From CANLBN01 sp034111645 (GTDB taxonomy: Bacteria > Pseudomonadota > Gammaproteobacteria > Pseudomonadales > Cellvibrionaceae): a stretch of DNA of 64,000 nucleotides. Under the pieces are notes generated by a model that worked only from the letters and a program-made list of their open reading frames with translations, did no database searches and had not been told where the DNA came from. Location: NCBI GenBank assembly GCA_034111645.1, contig JAWUWW010000050.1:1-64000 (forward strand), given 5' to 3'. The translations under genes were made by a program, and so were the position numbers. Within the stretch, counting starts at the first letter, position 1. Each line of letters begins with the position of its first letter. Shown here one piece after another: positions 17,286 through 26,615 of the stretch.

Positions 17286-18800
17286 TTACACTAGTTTTTG
17301 TTGTGGGTTGATAGTTTCTATGATTTTTAAGGGCTCTGGGAGCATTTGATCTAGTGGTATCGACATCCCGTTATCGGTAATAATTCGCACGTGTTTGCGA
17401 CGCAGTTCTCTGGGGTTAGAAACACCACAAGAATGAGCAATTACACCAACATCATAGTGAATACCTTGGTGATAATGTGCAATACGTTCAGCCTTATTAG
17501 CGGGGACTAAGCCGCGTTGAAGTTTTTTATTATGTGTTGTGATGCCAGTAGGGCAAGTATTTTTATTGCATTGCATCGCTTGTATGCAACCTAGAGCAAA
17601 CATAAAACCACGTGCCGAATTAACAAAGTCAGCGCCTATGGCCAAGGCCCATGCAACTGATGAGGGCGTAATAAGCTTGCCAGATGCAATGATCTTAATA
17701 TGTTGTTTAAGATCAGATTTTATCAATTGATCAACCTCCCATGGCAGGCTTTCTTTAAGCGGCATGCCAACGAAATCCATCAATGATTGTGGCGCGGCAC
17801 CGGTTCCACCATCTGAGCTATCAAGAGTAATAAAGTCAGGATAGTAAGCTTGTCCTTTCATGAGCATGAGTTGCAATAATTCTTCAAACCAAGCCTGTTC
17901 TCCTAAGACAAACTTAAAGCCTACGGGCTTGCCGGTAATCTCACGAATATGATGAATCATTTCTAACAGATCTTCTGGTTTTTTAATGTCTACGTGACCA
18001 TTTGGGCTTATAGACGCTTGGCCCTCGGGTATGCTGCGAATTTCAGCGGTTACCTTATTGGCAGGTAAGAGCCCACCTTTACCCGGCTTAGCGCCTTGGC
18101 TAAGCTTAATTTCAAACATTTTAACTTCTTTGTGCGCGGCAATTTTTTTGAGCTTTTCATCGGATAAATTACCATTTTCATCTCGTACGCCATATTTAGC
18201 GGTGCCAATTTGAAAAATAAGATCAGCACCTCCCTGTAAATGAAAAGAAGATAAGCCTCCTTCACCAGTGTTCATCCAGCAGCCCGCTTTTTTTGCGCCC
18301 AAAGATAAAGCTTTAACCGCAGGAGCCGAGATTGCGCCATAGCTCATGGCAGAAATGTTTATAATTGATGACGTACAATAGGGGTGTCTAGAATTAGGCC
18401 CTATGGTTACTGGTGAAGGTTCTACGGCGTCTTCATCGAGTGTAGGGAATGCAGAATTTAAAAAATAGATACTACCGCTGGGGGATAAATTACGAGTAGA
18501 TCCAAAAGCGATGGTTCTGTCGACGTTTTTTGCCGCTCGATAGACCCAGCTTCTCTCTGAACGATTAAAGGGCAGTTCTTCTCTATCCATAGCAAAAAAA
18601 TATTGACGAAAGAATTCGCCAAGGTGTTCAAAAAAGTAGCGAAAGCGACCTATAACAGGGTAATTTCGCCTTATTGTATGCGCAGTTTGGGTAACATCAA
18701 CAATATACATAACGATAATGGCCAATACACCTATACCAAGTAATAACAATAAAAATTGCACTAGGTAGTTCAGTATATTGTTGGATATGATATCAAACAT
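17286..18800 (-). CDS. FMN-binding glutamate synthase family protein
   Basis: Membrane-anchored flavoprotein related to the synthase domain of glutamate synthase (GltB), 504 residues from the ATG at 18800 (an upstream in-frame ATG at 18833 would add 11 residues). An N-terminal transmembrane helix (about 8-33, LNYLVQFLLLLLGIGVLAIIVMYI) is followed by the barrel: SSIINISAMSYGAISAPAV, GCWMNTGEGGLSSFHLQGGADLIFQIG, EIKLSQGAKPGKGGLLP, DFITLDSSDGGTGAAP and CNKNTCPTGITTH, which carries the cysteines of the 3Fe-4S cluster type. Related stand-alone proteins lack the glutaminase domain and their substrate is unclear. It is transcribed alone. Confidence 0.9.
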   Translation of the reverse strand: MFDIISNNILNYLVQFLLLLLGIGVLAIIVMYIVDVTQTAHTIRRNYPVIGRFRYFFEHLGEFFRQYFFAMDREELPFNRSERSWVYRAAKNVDRTIAFGSTRNLSPSGSIYFLNSAFPTLDEDAVEPSPVTIGPNSRHPYCTSSIINISAMSYGAISAPAVKALSLGAKKAGCWMNTGEGGLSSFHLQGGADLIFQIGTAKYGVRDENGNLSDEKLKKIAAHKEVKMFEIKLSQGAKPGKGGLLPANKVTAEIRSIPEGQASISPNGHVDIKKPEDLLEMIHHIREITGKPVGFKFVLGEQAWFEELLQLMLMKGQAYYPDFITLDSSDGGTGAAPQSLMDFVGMPLKESLPWEVDQLIKSDLKQHIKIIASGKLITPSSVAWALAIGADFVNSARGFMFALGCIQAMQCNKNTCPTGITTHNKKLQRGLVPANKAERIAHYHQGIHYDVGVIAHSCGVSNPRELRRKHVRIITDNGMSIPLDQMLPEPLKIIETINPQQKLV

Positions 18801-19102
18801 GAAGGTCTCTCTGTTAGTGAGCATAGCTGTCATTAGTTGATAAGTATTATTTTTTTATTGTTAGTTAGTCGTTAAATAAACGTTAAATTATTGGCTTCTA
18901 AGGGTATTTTAAATGCAGTATTCACAATAAAAAGAACAATTGCTAATAACCTTATACTCGAAGTATTCAATTAGCTAAGGTATTATTACCTTTCTTGTGA
19001 AGGTTTAATCATATAATCTATTTAATAAATTATAAACACGTGTTTATTGTTTGAATTTCATGTAAAGCCTATTCAATAATAGTAATAGGTAAGGAGTTTT
19101 GT

Positions 19103-19528
19103 ATGAAAACATTTTGGTCAACGCTTGCAAAAATTTTATTCGTTCTGGTATTAATTCAAGCATGGTTTTTAGTTGAATTTTATCAGAATAACCAAACGGT
19201 AACTGCCGAAAATATTCAGTTAGAACAACAATTGTTAGCCGCCAACGATTCGCTAGAAAGCCTTAATACCTCTTTGGATGTAGCCAATAAAAAAATTGAA
19301 ACCTTAGAAAAGAACAGTATTGATGGTATTTTAAAAGATACAAATAAAGCCGTCATCAATAGTTGGGAAGCACTACTTAATACGGTTGAGGGTGAGCTAA
19401 AAAAAGCGAGAAAATCAATAGATTCTACCATCGATGAAATTCGCAAAGAGTTACCGGCTGATGGTGGTGAGTTTAATACTGATGAAAAAGAAACTCCTCC
19501 AGAAGTTATAAAAGGTGAACGTACCTAA
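19103..19528 (+). CDS. Membrane-anchored coiled-coil protein, 141 aa
   Basis: No family is recognised. The start follows TAAGGAG with six bases of spacing. An N-terminal hydrophobic helix (about 7-26, LAKILFVLVLIQAWFLVEF) precedes a coiled coil (about 34-70) and a second charged helical region (about 85-118). The C-terminus is acidic and Pro-rich (ELPADGGEFNTDEKETPPEVI). A single-pass inner-membrane protein with a periplasmic coiled coil is likely. It precedes an AsmA-like gene by about 70 bp, and the two may be co-transcribed. A perfect 25-bp tandem duplication lies between them. Confidence 0.75.
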   Translation: MKTFWSTLAKILFVLVLIQAWFLVEFYQNNQTVTAENIQLEQQLLAANDSLESLNTSLDVANKKIETLEKNSIDGILKDTNKAVINSWEALLNTVEGELKKARKSIDSTIDEIRKELPADGGEFNTDEKETPPEVIKGERT

Positions 19529-19575
19529 TATAGGCATGTCTTGTTCATAATAATATAGGCATGTCTTGTTCATAA
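19526..19575. repeat. Perfect 25-bp tandem duplication
   Basis: TAATATAGGCATGTCTTGTT followed by CATAA occurs twice without a gap (19526-19550, 19551-19575). The first copy includes the last base of the upstream stop codon region. The second ends about 22 bp before the next start codon. Confidence 0.97.
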
Positions 19576-19597
19576 TAAATTTTTAAAAAAAGGATAG

Positions 19598-20416
19598 ATG
19601 ATGAAAACTATAAAAATAATTTTAGGATTAATTGTTGTTATTATAATCGCAGTTAGTGGTGTCTTATTTTTTGGTTTAAGTAAAATTAATGATATTGTCG
19701 AAGAGGTTATCGAAACCGTAGGCAGCAAAACACTACAAACAGCCGTCAATGTAGAAGCCGTAGATATTGTGCTGTTAGAAGGCAAAGGTAGCGTCAAAGG
19801 TTTTACAATTGCAAATCCAAAAGGCTTTAGTAATAACAGTATTATCTCAGTAGGCGATGTTGGTTTACAAATTGAAATTGAATCGCTTACTAAAAACGTC
19901 AAGGTAATTAAAGAAGTTTATATTGATGCTATCGCTTTAAGAGCAGAACAAAAAAATCTTACAGATACAAATATTCAAGCGCTGATCGATAACCTTAAAT
20001 CTAGTACTGGTTCTTCAGCAGCAAAAACAAGTAACGCGAGTAAAGAATCAGGCGGCCCTGACGTGCGTTTGATGATAGAGAGTCTTCGCATTGGTGATAG
20101 TAGCATAGCGCTCGAGACCGAAAACTTTGGTGGCCGTACGGTTAAATTACCGGGTTATACTGAAAAAAATATTGGTGACAAAACTAAGGGGTTAACGCCC
20201 GAGCAAATAAGCCAAGCTGTAATGGATAGCGTGCTAACTCGCGCTAAACAAGCTGTTAAAAAAGAACTAGAGGGTCTTGTAAAGAGTGAGATAACAGCAA
20301 AGGCAAAAGAGAAAGTTGATGCCGAAATAGAAAGAGCAAAAGGCAAGTTACAAGAAAAGTTAGGTGATAAAGTTAATGCTGGAGATATCGATAAGTTAAA
20401 AGGTCTTTTCAATTAA
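19598..20416 (+). CDS. AsmA-like membrane-anchored protein
   Basis: 272 residues with an N-terminal transmembrane helix (about 5-26, IILGLIVVIIIAVSGVLFFGL). GKGSVKGFTIANPKGFSNN (about 67-85) and VGDVGLQIEIESLTKNVKVIKEVYIDAIAL follow, which is the pattern of AsmA/DUF748-type proteins of the cell envelope. The middle has a Ser/Ala-rich linker (STGSSAAKTSNASK). The C-terminal third is a Lys/Glu-rich amphipathic helix. AsmA relatives are thought to act in lipid traffic or outer-membrane homeostasis; this one is much shorter than AsmA itself. The start could be either Met of MMKTIK. AAAGGA precedes it. Confidence 0.75.
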   Translation: MMKTIKIILGLIVVIIIAVSGVLFFGLSKINDIVEEVIETVGSKTLQTAVNVEAVDIVLLEGKGSVKGFTIANPKGFSNNSIISVGDVGLQIEIESLTKNVKVIKEVYIDAIALRAEQKNLTDTNIQALIDNLKSSTGSSAAKTSNASKESGGPDVRLMIESLRIGDSSIALETENFGGRTVKLPGYTEKNIGDKTKGLTPEQISQAVMDSVLTRAKQAVKKELEGLVKSEITAKAKEKVDAEIERAKGKLQEKLGDKVNAGDIDKLKGLFN

Positions 20417-20451
20417 CTCTTTAAGCAATTTTATAAGTAGATATTTAATTA

Positions 20452-21276
20452 ATGGTATGCACTCCTAAAATGTATCACTTAGTTGATGAAAATGAAGATT
20501 TTCTGGTTGTAAATAAGCAACCAGAAATTTCTATACACGATGAAGATAATGCAAACGACGTATCAACGCTTAATAAAAAAGGACTTATTAAGCAACTGAG
20601 AATAGATTTTAATAACAATGCTATTGCACCCGTGCATCGTATTGATAAAGCAACCTCGGGCCTTTTACTTTGTTCAAAAAACTCTCAGGCAGCTAGTGTA
20701 CTTTCTCAAGCTTTTCAATATCGTCAAGTCGAAAAATATTATTTAGCGATAAGTGAGAATAAACCCTTAAAGAAACAAGGCTTGATTACTGGGGATATGT
20801 TACGTACCCGCAATGGGTGTTGGAAGCTATCAAAGACCCAAGTTAATCCCGCGGTTACTCAGTTTTTTAGTTATAGCCTTAATAATATAAATAACTCTAG
20901 TGGTCGCTTATTTATTTTAAAACCGCAAACAGGTAAAACGCATCAATTACGAGTTGCGCTAAAAACAATAAATGCTGCAATCTTAGGCGATAGCCGTTAC
21001 GGAAAAATCACAAAAAATATTAACGTTCCTTCTTATGATTCGAATAGTAATAGTGAAGTGTTTTTAAATTCTAATGCTGATTTATTTGATCGTATGCACT
21101 TGCACGCTTATGTATTACGTTTTTATTTTAATAATATACATTATTGTTATCGTGTTTTACCCGCAGATGGACAGTTTACAAAAGAGCTTAATGATTATAT
21201 TGAGTCAACATTAAATCAACCGTGGACTCTTAAGTGGCCAACTTTTGCAAAAAGTAGTTTAGACAAAGCAAAATAA
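20452..21276 (+). CDS. RluA-family pseudouridine synthase (TIGR01621-like)
   Basis: Isomerises uridine to pseudouridine in RNA. The catalytic motif VHRIDKATSGLLL (61-73) contains the essential Asp. The family RNA-binding segment appears as LFILKPQTGKTHQLRVALKTINAAILGDSRYG. The likely true start is the internal ATG of MYHLVDENEDFLVVNKQPEI, six codons downstream of the one used here. The absence of an N-terminal S4 domain fits the RluA branch that modifies rRNA or tRNA. The target nucleotide cannot be read from sequence. It lies 35 bp after the AsmA-like gene. Confidence 0.9.
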   Translation: MVCTPKMYHLVDENEDFLVVNKQPEISIHDEDNANDVSTLNKKGLIKQLRIDFNNNAIAPVHRIDKATSGLLLCSKNSQAASVLSQAFQYRQVEKYYLAISENKPLKKQGLITGDMLRTRNGCWKLSKTQVNPAVTQFFSYSLNNINNSSGRLFILKPQTGKTHQLRVALKTINAAILGDSRYGKITKNINVPSYDSNSNSEVFLNSNADLFDRMHLHAYVLRFYFNNIHYCYRVLPADGQFTKELNDYIESTLNQPWTLKWPTFAKSSLDKAK

Positions 21277-21326
21277 TTTTAAAATTAAAGGTTAATAAAT
21301 ATATTGTGTATTTATCGTAAATAGCA

Positions 21327-21920
21327 GTGAAAAATAAAAACAAACAATTAATTGATGCTGTTCGATGCTTGTTAGAAATAAGTGTCGAGCCTTTATCCGA
21401 ATATCAATTATTACAATTATTAAAAGATCAAGGTTGGGAGCTACCGACTCATGCTAGTGATTCTTTAGCGTTGTTTACTAGTCATTTTCTTTTGTTTAAC
21501 GCTTTGTATATGCTGCAAGATGAGTATTGGAATGAGCATCATTATTTAGAGATATCAGCACTTAAAATAGTTTTACATGAGGCGAGCCAGCCCTGCGATC
21601 AAAATAATTCTTCAACATCTCTGCTTTACAGTAATGCTCATTCACTAAGAGCATACTATTTAGATTTATCACAGTTAGAGAGCGCCACAAAAGACTCAGT
21701 GAATGATTTACTCGATCAATTTTGGGGTAAATATCTTGCCGATGATGAACGCACAGAAGCCTTAGCAGTTTTTTCATTACCTGTAACTACCACTTATAAC
21801 GAGATTAAAAAGTCTTATCGTCGCTTAGCGATGCTCAATCATCCCGATAGGGGTGGAGACGCTGAGGGTTTTCAATCGATTAATCATGCTTTTGGGATAT
21901 TACAGCGACTTTATGCCTAG
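21327..21920 (+). CDS. DnaJ-domain protein with N-terminal DNAJ-related region
   Basis: 197 residues starting at a GTG (VKNKNKQLIDAVRCLLE). The N-terminal 120 residues resemble the DNAJ_related domain (CLLEISVEPLSEYQLLQLLKDQGWELP...LFTSHFLLFNALYMLQDEYW). The C-terminus is a J-domain with SYRRLAMLNHPDRGGD, carrying the HPD tripeptide (about 172-174) that stimulates Hsp70 ATPase. No Gly/Phe or zinc-finger region is present, so it is a class III co-chaperone. It may be co-transcribed with the pseudouridine synthase 50 bp upstream. Confidence 0.88.
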   Translation: MKNKNKQLIDAVRCLLEISVEPLSEYQLLQLLKDQGWELPTHASDSLALFTSHFLLFNALYMLQDEYWNEHHYLEISALKIVLHEASQPCDQNNSSTSLLYSNAHSLRAYYLDLSQLESATKDSVNDLLDQFWGKYLADDERTEALAVFSLPVTTTYNEIKKSYRRLAMLNHPDRGGDAEGFQSINHAFGILQRLYA

Positions 21921-22010
21921 TTACAGATGTTTATTGCGAAGAAAAATGCACAGATATCTTATCTTTCTGCACAAAAAATCATCATATTTACACTTTAAAA
22001 TTTGCCTGAC

Positions 22011-22040
22011 AATCTATATCAATATATTTTGATATAGATT
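22011..22040. terminator. 12-bp inverted repeat between the DnaJ-like gene and metH
   Basis: AATCTATATCAA and its exact complement TTGATATAGATT flank TATATT. No long T-run follows, so it is a weak terminator or an operator just upstream of the methionine synthase gene. No cobalamin or SAM riboswitch consensus is seen in this 190-bp gap. Confidence 0.45.
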
Positions 22041-22111
22041 GCAGTTTTTCGCTGAATACCGCCTAAGTTTGCTGTAGAATGCTGCTTTTTAATGCATAGG
22101 GCACTAATTTC

Positions 22112-23113
22112 ATGGCAACAACGATCTTTGATATATTAAAAGCCATTTTGGCTAAACGGATTATGATATTAGATGGTGCTATGGGCACTATGATCCAGCG
22201 CCATACCTTAGAAGAAGCAGATTTTCGTGGTGAAGCTTTTAAAGATCATCCCAGCCCTTTAAAAGGGGATAACGATCTGTTGTCGATTACTCGACCAGAC
22301 ATAATAGAATCTATTCACAGTGCGTATTTTGAAGTTGGTGCCGATTTCGCAACTTCTAACTCGTTCAATGGAACCACTATTGCGCAAGCAGATTATGGTC
22401 TTGAGGCCGCAGTTTATGATATCAACTATCATGCAGCGCAATGTGCACGTCGAGCTGCGGATAAATGGACGGCTAAAACTCCCGATCAGCCCCGTTTTGT
22501 GATTGGCGCAATAGGGCCGACTAGCCGTACTTGTTCGCTATCGCCCGACGTCAACGACCCCGGTATGCGTTTAGTGACTTTTGATGAGTTACGAATAGCC
22601 TACAAACAAGCGGCTAACGCACTGCTTGATGGCGGTGCCGAAATTTTAATGATCGAGACGGTATTCGATAGCTTAAATGCCAAAGCAGCAATATTTGCAG
22701 TTGATGAAGTACGTGAAGAGCGTGGTGATGTTCCGGTTATGGTATCGGGCACAATTACTGATGCTAGCGGAAGAACATTATCAGGCCAAACACCCGAAGC
22801 ATTTTACGTTTCAATGGCGCATGGTGATTTATTTAGCATTGGGCTCAACTGTGCGCTTGGTGCAGATGATTTATTACCTTACATTAAACGTATAGATGCG
22901 CAATCGACTGTATTTATATCTGCACACCCTAATGCAGGTCTACCCAATGAGTTTGGTGAATATGACCAAACGCCCGGGTTAATGGTTGATCAATTAGAGC
23001 CGTTTGTTAAGGGTAGGCATCTCAATATATTAGGTGGTTGTTGTGGAACAACGCCAGAGCATATTGCTGCAATTAAAGCGCTTGCCGATAAACATAAGCC
23101 GCGCAGATGCTAA
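22112..23113 (+). CDS. metH: Methionine synthase N-terminal part: homocysteine-binding domain as a separate protein
   Basis: 333-residue (beta/alpha)8 homocysteine S-methyltransferase module of cobalamin-dependent methionine synthase. Zinc ligands are conserved: Cys247 in GLNCALGA and Cys310-Cys311 in GGCCGTTP, the same numbering as E. coli MetH. The N-terminus ILDGAMGTMIQ also matches. The protein ends KHKPRRC at a TAA, exactly where the linker to the folate domain would begin. The rest of MetH follows 54 bp downstream in the same frame as a separate gene. Together they total 1237 residues against 1227 in E. coli. The two chains probably act as a complex, with methyl transfer via the cobalamin domain of the partner. 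Confidence 0.92.
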   Translation: MATTIFDILKAILAKRIMILDGAMGTMIQRHTLEEADFRGEAFKDHPSPLKGDNDLLSITRPDIIESIHSAYFEVGADFATSNSFNGTTIAQADYGLEAAVYDINYHAAQCARRAADKWTAKTPDQPRFVIGAIGPTSRTCSLSPDVNDPGMRLVTFDELRIAYKQAANALLDGGAEILMIETVFDSLNAKAAIFAVDEVREERGDVPVMVSGTITDASGRTLSGQTPEAFYVSMAHGDLFSIGLNCALGADDLLPYIKRIDAQSTVFISAHPNAGLPNEFGEYDQTPGLMVDQLEPFVKGRHLNILGGCCGTTPEHIAAIKALADKHKPRRC

Positions 23114-23167
23114 ATTTTTTGCCATCAATGACATCCCGTAAACTAATTGGCCGAATGAACAACTGAA

Positions 23168-25882
23168 ATGACTAAATTAAGTAAGAGCCGTATGACTAAA
23201 AAAATTCCTGATATGGTGCTAAGTGGTTTAGAACCCTTGGTGGTTAATAGCTTAACCGGTTTTGTTAACGTTGGTGAGCGCACCAATGTGACGGGTTCGC
23301 GCAAATTTGCTCGCCTGATTCAAGAAGAAAATTACGATGCGGCAGTCGAAATCGCACGTATACAAGTAGAAGATGGCGCACAAATTATTGATGTCAATAT
23401 GGATGATGCCATGCTCGATGGCGTCGCCGCCATGCGTCGTTATTTAAATTTACTAGCCGCCGAGCCCGATATTGTTCGCGTTCCTTTTATGATCGACTCG
23501 TCAAAATTTGAGATTATTGAAGCTGGCTTACAGTGCGTTCAAGGTAAAGCGATTGTTAATTCTATTTCGTTAAAAGAGGGCGAAGAAGAATTTATTCGTT
23601 ACGCAAAAATTGTTAAGCGCTATGGTGCCGCTGTCGTGGTGATGGCCTTTGATACAAAAGGTCAGGCAGATACATATGAGCGTCGAATCGAAATTTGTAA
23701 ACGTTCCTACGATATTTTAGTTGATAAGGTTGGCTTTGCTGCACAAGATATTGTTTTTGATCCTAATATCTTTCCTATCGCAACGGGTATTCCCGATCAC
23801 GATAATTATGCAGTCGATTTTTTTGCCGCTACAACATGGATAAAAGCAAATCTACCGGGAGCAAAAGTTTCTGGCGGTCTTTCAAACGTGTCGTTTTCGT
23901 TTCGTGGTAACGATTTTGTGCGCGAGGCAATGCATTCGGTGTTTTTATATCATGCCATTAAAGCCGGTATGGATATGGCGATTGTGAATGCCGGTATGCT
24001 GACAATTTATGATGATATCGATAAAGATTTACTAGAGCGTGTCGAAGATGTCATTTTAAATCGTCGTGAAGATGCAGGCGAGCGCTTAGTCGATTTTGCC
24101 GAGCAGGTACGCGGCCAGTCGAATGAAGTTAAAGAAACCGATAAGTTCAAATGGCGAGAAGGCGAGTTACAAGAGCGTATTACACACGCTCTGGTAAAAG
24201 GCATCGCTGATTTTATTGTAGAAGATGTAGAGCAGGCACGACTAGTGGCCAATAAGCCGATCGAAGTGATTGAAGGACCGTTGATGGTCGGCATGAATGT
24301 GGTGGGCGATCTATTTGGCGCGGGTAAAATGTTTTTACCGCAAGTTGTAAAAAGCGCACGAGTGATGAAAAAAGCAGTCGCACATCTTCTACCTTATATC
24401 GAAGAGGAAAAGCGACTAAGCGGTAATACAAGTCGCAATAATGGCGTCATTATTATGGCCACAGTAAAAGGTGACGTACATGATATCGGAAAAAATATCG
24501 TAGGCGTTGTCTTATCTTGTAATAATTATGAAGTTATCGATCTTGGCGTAATGGTTCCACCCGAGAAAATCTTAGCGGCTGCTAGAGAGCACAATGCCGA
24601 TATTATTGGACTCTCTGGTTTGATTACCCCATCGCTAGATGAGATGGTGACGGTTGCAAAAATGATGGAGGCCGAAGGTATGACCATACCTTTGCTCATC
24701 GGCGGTGCGACAACGTCCAAAGTGCATACTGCGGTCAAGATAGAGCCAGAGTATTCCAATGTAACGGTTCATGTATTGGATGCCTCTAAATCTGTTCCCG
24801 TAGCATCGGGTTTGCTGAGTGATAAAAAAGATGAAGTGATCAAAAAAATAAAAGCGGATAACGAAGACGTGCGTATACAAAATGCCAAACGTCGGGCTAA
24901 AAAAGTATTTGCCACATTAGAGAAATCACGTGCAACACCAAGCCCTATCGATTGGGAAGCTTATGAGCCGGTTACGCCAAAGTTGATTGGTAATAAAGCC
25001 TTCAAGAACTATCCCTTAGCAGAAATAGCCGAACACTTTGATTGGGAACCTTTTTTTAAAACCTGGGAGTTACACGGTAAATATCCAGCAATTCTAAGTG
25101 ATGAAGTTGTGGGTGAGGAGGCGACTAAGCTGTTTGCGGATGCCAAACAAAAACTGCAAGAAATTATTAATCAAAAATTGTTAGCCTGCCATGGTGTTAT
25201 TGGTTTATATCCAGCTAACGCTATCGAAAATGATAATACAGAAATTTATACAGATAATGATCGTCAATCAGTTAAAGCAAAGTTGCACCATTTACGTCAA
25301 CAAGTTGATAGACCTGCAGGGCGACCTTACCGCTCGTTAGCAGACTTTATAGCTCCTAAAACAAGTAATAAACAAGATTTTGTAGGTGCATTTGCGGTCT
25401 CTTGTTTTGGTGCCGATGAGCTAGCTAAAAAATATGAAGAAGATCATGACGATTATAATTCGATAATGGTTAAGGCCTTAGCGGATCGATTTGCAGAGGC
25501 GTTTGCCGAAGTATTACACGAGCGAGTACGTAAAGAGTTTTGGGGTTATGCAAAGGATGAGAGCTTATCAAATTCTCAATTAATTAAAGAAGACTACGCA
25601 GGTATTCGACCAGCCCCGGGTTATCCAGCATGTCCCGAGCATAGCGAAAAAACTACTTTGTGGAATTTACTTGATGTCGATGAAGCGATCGGATCTATTT
25701 TAACCGATAGCTATGCGATGTATCCTGCATCTTCTGTTAGCGGCTGGTATTTTGGTCATCCAGATTCACGTTATTTTGCACTAGGACAGATTAACAAAGA
25801 TCAAGTTGAAAATTACGCCGAGCGAAAGTCTTGGGATATGGATACCGCCGAGCGTTGGTTGCGACCAGCACTTGGTTATTAA
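23168..25882 (+). CDS. metH: Methionine synthase C-terminal part: folate, cobalamin and AdoMet-activation domains
   Basis: 904 residues completing cobalamin-dependent methionine synthase. Domains in order: pterin-binding barrel (about 25-280, FVNVGERTNVTGSRKF, DVNMDDAMLDG, FMIDSSKF); cobalamin cap and binding domains with VKGDVHDIGKNIVGVVL (His438 as the lower axial ligand) and IGLSGLITPSLDEM; and the reactivation domain with GIRPAPGYPACPEH. All cofactor motifs are intact. The start used is the first ATG after three in-frame stops; a second ATG (MTKKIPDM) eight codons later is also possible, and neither has a strong ribosome site. Translation may depend on coupling with the upstream half. Confidence 0.95.
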   Translation: MTKLSKSRMTKKIPDMVLSGLEPLVVNSLTGFVNVGERTNVTGSRKFARLIQEENYDAAVEIARIQVEDGAQIIDVNMDDAMLDGVAAMRRYLNLLAAEPDIVRVPFMIDSSKFEIIEAGLQCVQGKAIVNSISLKEGEEEFIRYAKIVKRYGAAVVVMAFDTKGQADTYERRIEICKRSYDILVDKVGFAAQDIVFDPNIFPIATGIPDHDNYAVDFFAATTWIKANLPGAKVSGGLSNVSFSFRGNDFVREAMHSVFLYHAIKAGMDMAIVNAGMLTIYDDIDKDLLERVEDVILNRREDAGERLVDFAEQVRGQSNEVKETDKFKWREGELQERITHALVKGIADFIVEDVEQARLVANKPIEVIEGPLMVGMNVVGDLFGAGKMFLPQVVKSARVMKKAVAHLLPYIEEEKRLSGNTSRNNGVIIMATVKGDVHDIGKNIVGVVLSCNNYEVIDLGVMVPPEKILAAAREHNADIIGLSGLITPSLDEMVTVAKMMEAEGMTIPLLIGGATTSKVHTAVKIEPEYSNVTVHVLDASKSVPVASGLLSDKKDEVIKKIKADNEDVRIQNAKRRAKKVFATLEKSRATPSPIDWEAYEPVTPKLIGNKAFKNYPLAEIAEHFDWEPFFKTWELHGKYPAILSDEVVGEEATKLFADAKQKLQEIINQKLLACHGVIGLYPANAIENDNTEIYTDNDRQSVKAKLHHLRQQVDRPAGRPYRSLADFIAPKTSNKQDFVGAFAVSCFGADELAKKYEEDHDDYNSIMVKALADRFAEAFAEVLHERVRKEFWGYAKDESLSNSQLIKEDYAGIRPAPGYPACPEHSEKTTLWNLLDVDEAIGSILTDSYAMYPASSVSGWYFGHPDSRYFALGQINKDQVENYAERKSWDMDTAERWLRPALGY

Positions 25883-25929
25883 AGTTGTTTGCTAAATTTA
25901 AATATTAAGATGAGTAAAAATTAAATAAA

Positions 25930-26211
25930 ATGAAAAATTTATTACAAAAAATATTTTCACCACTGCTCTCAAAACTCGAATCAGATAAAGGCGAATATAA
26001 TTATCAGCGCTCGCATCGAATAATTCTTGTGGTGGTGGGCAGTTTATTTTCTTTTCTAACGGCCGGCGTCTTAGCTGTAGGTATTAATTCAGATGGCTGG
26101 GGGTTTTTATTTCCATCTATTATATTTGGTGGTATGGGCTTTAGTTGTATCGTGATTGCGTGTTTAGGTTCAGACCGTGCAGTCGCTAGAATTTGGTCTT
26201 CAGGTAAATAA
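25930..26211 (+). CDS. Small membrane protein, 93 aa
   Basis: Two predicted transmembrane helices: IILVVVGSLFSFLTAGVLAVGI (about 31-52) and GWGFLFPSIIFGGMGFSCIVIACLG (about 56-80), with a charged N-terminus. Family not recognised. Its 3' two thirds (25994 onward) recur as a decayed copy at 31311-31533, so it marks the left junction of a 5.1-kb block of different composition. Confidence 0.75.
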   Translation: MKNLLQKIFSPLLSKLESDKGEYNYQRSHRIILVVVGSLFSFLTAGVLAVGINSDGWGFLFPSIIFGGMGFSCIVIACLGSDRAVARIWSSGK

Positions 26212-26217
26212 TGCCAA
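25994..26217. repeat. Direct repeat, left copy (flanks the higher-GC block)
   Basis: 224 bp matching 31311-31533 at about nine bases in ten, in the same orientation. It comprises the 3' part of the 93-aa gene and seven bases beyond the stop codon. Confidence 0.92.
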
Positions 26218-26218
26218 T

Positions 26219-26615
26219 GACGTTTATGTCTATTGTAGATAATCTAGTTTATCTGGCAGACATGGACGCCAATAATCGAATTGACCACCAGCGTAACGAA
26301 AAAGCGCGTATCAACTCGAACTAGTGCAATTACTCGCCGACGGTAAGGATAAAAAGCCTTCTTCACACAGGCGCTTACCGGGTCAGCGACGGTAACGTCA
26401 TCCTACCGGTGCATCCCGGCCCTCGATGCTTGGCCACTAGCGAATCTGGTGGACAGATCGATATTATGTAGTTGCTTACTGTAGGTTTTCCAATCTGGCA
26501 TTAGGATCAGGTTAGTCAAAAGCTATCTCCGCCGATTTTATTTTTTCTGTGAAGTTTTCACGTCTCCTGTGTTACTTTAAGGTGTGTACTCTATTGGTTA
26601 TTTACAGGGGTTTTT
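26219..26615. other. Gap at the left junction of the higher-GC block
   Basis: About 400 bp with no intact frame. Short coding-like stretches interrupted by stops suggest decayed gene remnants, but no family is recognisable. The promoter for the CBS-domain gene should lie near 26500-26600. Confidence 0.45.

Noticed and set aside
21921..22111. Cobalamin or SAM riboswitch upstream of metH
   Set aside because: The 190-bp gap lacks recognisable B12-box or SAM riboswitch elements; only a 12-bp inverted repeat is present.
23111..23167. metH split as a sequencing frameshift or lone nonsense mutation
   Set aside because: Both parts are in the same frame and the 54-bp spacer has several further in-frame stops, so no single correction fuses them.
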